Below, in pieces: positions 6,184 to 6,798 of a DNA stretch of 6,798 nucleotides (its first letter is position 1; each line of letters starts with the position of its first letter). The notes under the pieces are model-generated. The model was given only the letters and a program-made list of their open reading frames with translations. It did no database searches and was not told the origin of the DNA. The stretch spans positions 1 through 6,798 of the forward strand of contig JAHENE010000109.1 in assembly GCA_024643305.1 (NCBI GenBank), given 5' to 3'. A program made the translations under genes and the position numbers. Source of the stretch: Thiobacillaceae bacterium. Lineage in GTDB: Bacteria > Pseudomonadota > Gammaproteobacteria > Burkholderiales > Thiobacillaceae.

Positions 6184-6439
6184 GAGCAGATCCTCCACAG
6201 TCAGCCGCGTCTATGCTGGCCGGGAACAGCTCGATCACCTGAGTGGTGTCGTCGGGTACATCGTCCAGGTCAAACTCGTAATCCTCCGGGTGTTCTTCCT
6301 TGTCGCGGAAGTAATCGACAGCCCCCAAGAGATACCCCTCGACATTGCGCCAGTGCATGCCTTCTTCGCGCAGCAACCCGATGAGTTCCTCGGTGATTTC
6401 CTGCCGACGCTCACAGCGGGCGCGGTTGAGTTCGTTCAT
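6176..6439 (-). CDS. Small acidic hypothetical protein
   Basis: 87 aa, not recognised. The N-terminal part (1-45) is predicted helical with many charges (RARCERRQEITEELIGLLRE). It is followed by WRNVEGYLLGAVDYFRD and a strongly acidic stretch (about 47-65, rich in Asp and Glu: EDYEFDLDDVPDD), ending with a short, weakly structured tail. The acidic stretch could mimic DNA or bind a basic partner, but this is speculation. The ATG at 6439 overlaps the stop of the upstream HTH gene (ATGA), with AAAGGGGG about 6-7 nt before it. The 3' end overlaps the XafT-like gene by 8 nt. Tight coupling between two DNA-binding proteins suggests a joint regulatory or recombination role. It is a real gene by overlap and SD spacing, not by homology. 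Confidence 0.68.
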   Translation of the reverse strand: MNELNRARCERRQEITEELIGLLREEGMHWRNVEGYLLGAVDYFRDKEEHPEDYEFDLDDVPDDTTQVIELFPASIDAADCGGSAHD

Positions 6440-6651
6440 GCCGCACCCCCTTTGCCCAGACAGCGCAGGCTCTTGGGATGGAAATTATCCAAGGCGAGTT
6501 TGGCCGGAGGGTAGATCACCCATTTACGGGTGAGGGGATGCAGCCGGGCTCCGATGACTTTTCCGGCGCGGCACCATTTGCGCAGGGTGGCTTCGGTCAC
6601 GCCGATTTTGTCGGCAAACTTGCGCAGGGAAATGCCCTCAGAATGGCTCAT
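6436..6651 (-). CDS. Small MerR/excisionase-like HTH protein
   Basis: 71 aa. ISLRKFADKIGVTEATLRKW (7-26) is a clear helix-turn-helix of the MerR/excisionase type. It continues with CRAGKVIGARLHPLTRKWVIYPPAKL, which fits the wing with the usual K.W..P ending. There is no dimerisation helix or effector domain, so it is a bare DNA-binding module as in phage Xis/AlpA-like proteins. ATG 6651 has GGGAGG about 6 nt upstream. It is the first gene of the - strand cluster and its stop overlaps the next start (ATGA). The DnaA box and the short repeats lie just upstream and may be its targets. It could be an excisionase, repressor or replication-control protein; the sequence does not decide. Confidence 0.74.
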   Translation of the reverse strand: MSHSEGISLRKFADKIGVTEATLRKWCRAGKVIGARLHPLTRKWVIYPPAKLALDNFHPKSLRCLGKGGAA

Positions 6652-6669
6652 GGCAGGCCTCCCGAGTAC

Positions 6670-6678
6670 TTATCCACA
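6670..6678 (+). promoter_or_regulatory. Perfect DnaA box
   Basis: TTATCCACA is identical to the high-affinity DnaA-binding consensus. It sits 18 bp upstream of the first gene of the - strand cluster, so DnaA could help replication of an excised element or regulate the operon. A single 9-mer can occur by chance, but its place in the only sizeable non-coding stretch of the element, beside repeats, makes it worth noting. Confidence 0.5.
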
Positions 6679-6710
6679 GACCCCCGTCCGGAGTCTGATT
6701 TTGCGCAATA

Positions 6711-6766
6711 GGTTTTGAAGCCCCCGAAAACCCCTTGGAAGCCTTGCCGCACATGGGTTTGAAGCC
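6711..6766 (+). repeat. Three iteron-like TTGAAGCC repeats
   Basis: GGTTTTGAAGCC (6711-6722), TTGGAAGCC (6735-6743) and GGGTTTGAAGCC (6755-6766) share the core GAAGCC on the same strand, with cores starting at 6717, 6738 and 6761. The intervals of 21 and 23 bp are about two helical turns, so a protein could bind all three on one DNA face. This is the pattern of iterons or a repeated operator. The copies are short and the middle one is imperfect. Confidence 0.45.
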
Positions 6767-6798
6767 TGTCAGATAGGCTGTCCAAAAATCTCAATTTG

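Larger units (their letters stand above)
5244..6798. mobile_element. Left part of a putative Xer-dependent integrated element (IMEX / satellite-phage-like), right end beyond window
   Basis: From the dif-like site rightward, the gene content changes from well-known + strand housekeeping genes to a - strand series of tiny overlapping phage-like genes: two small HTH proteins, an acidic orphan and an XafT-like factor. A DnaA box and short repeats follow. No tyrosine or serine integrase is visible, which fits an element that uses the host XerC/XerD. The boundary rests on the hybrid dif site. The other end, any replication protein and any structural genes are not visible, so phage, satellite, plasmid-like element and genomic island remain possible. 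Confidence 0.6.
6652..6798. other. Non-coding region upstream of the - strand cluster: candidate control or origin region
   Basis: No convincing gene lies in these 147 bp. The stretch holds the leader of the - strand operon, a perfect DnaA box, and three related short repeats. A short inverted repeat AGCCT/AGGCT (6763-6767 and 6775-6779) overlaps the third. A promoter for the - strand cluster is expected here, but I could not pick -35/-10 hexamers with good spacing. Confidence 0.5.

Noticed and set aside
6184..6198. GTG start adding five residues to the XafT-like protein
   Set aside because: GGAGG lies 8 nt before ATG 6183 and would fall inside the extension; ATG is the better start.

Overview
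The window looks like a betaproteobacterial chromosome. The basis is the moderately high GC content, the long NfeD paired with a slipin, and a proteobacterial-type dif sequence; a Nitrosomonadales-like host is my guess only. It has two parts. The left part (about 1-5232) is ordinary chromosome read on the + strand. The right part (about 5244-6798) looks like the left end of a foreign element whose genes are read on the - strand and which runs off the window.

Chromosomal part. The window opens with the last codons of an unidentified gene, followed by a clear intrinsic terminator. Next comes a pair encoding a membrane serine protease of the long NfeD family and a slipin/stomatin-like SPFH protein. 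The two are separated by 2 nt and belong to a known protease/substrate partnership. After a 110-bp gap there is a second pair: a dicarboxylate/amino-acid:cation symporter of the glutamate/aspartate/C4-dicarboxylate family, and 1 nt later a KamA-family radical SAM/PLP aminomutase. The aminomutase keeps the cluster cysteines, the carboxylate-binding Arg and the PLP Lys, but by eye lacks the two Asp residues that lysine 2,3-aminomutase uses to recognise the lysine side chain. Together with the transporter this suggests an acidic amino acid substrate such as glutamate or aspartate.

Junction and element. At 5233-5260 there is a sequence with a near-consensus XerC arm and the exact dif central region TGTATA, but a badly degenerate XerD arm. 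That is the expected form of one end of an element inserted at dif by the host XerC/XerD recombinases. About 500 bp inside it, a compact - strand cluster of four small genes with ATGA or 8-nt overlaps begins: two tiny HTH/excisionase-like proteins, an acidic hypothetical protein, and a 140-aa protein that resembles the DUF3653/VC1465 (XafT, Xer recombination activation factor) family of the cholera satellite phage TLC. In TLC phage this factor compensates for an attachment site lacking a proper XerD-binding arm, so the defective arm and the factor explain each other. This is the most interesting system in the window: a candidate IMEX (integrative mobile element exploiting Xer) in a betaproteobacterium.

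Upstream of the - strand cluster, at the right edge, are a perfect DnaA box (TTATCCACA) and three TTGAAGCC-like repeats about two helical turns apart, possibly an origin or an operator. A 74-codon - strand frame crosses the dif junction and would change its C-terminus on integration; it is only weakly supported.
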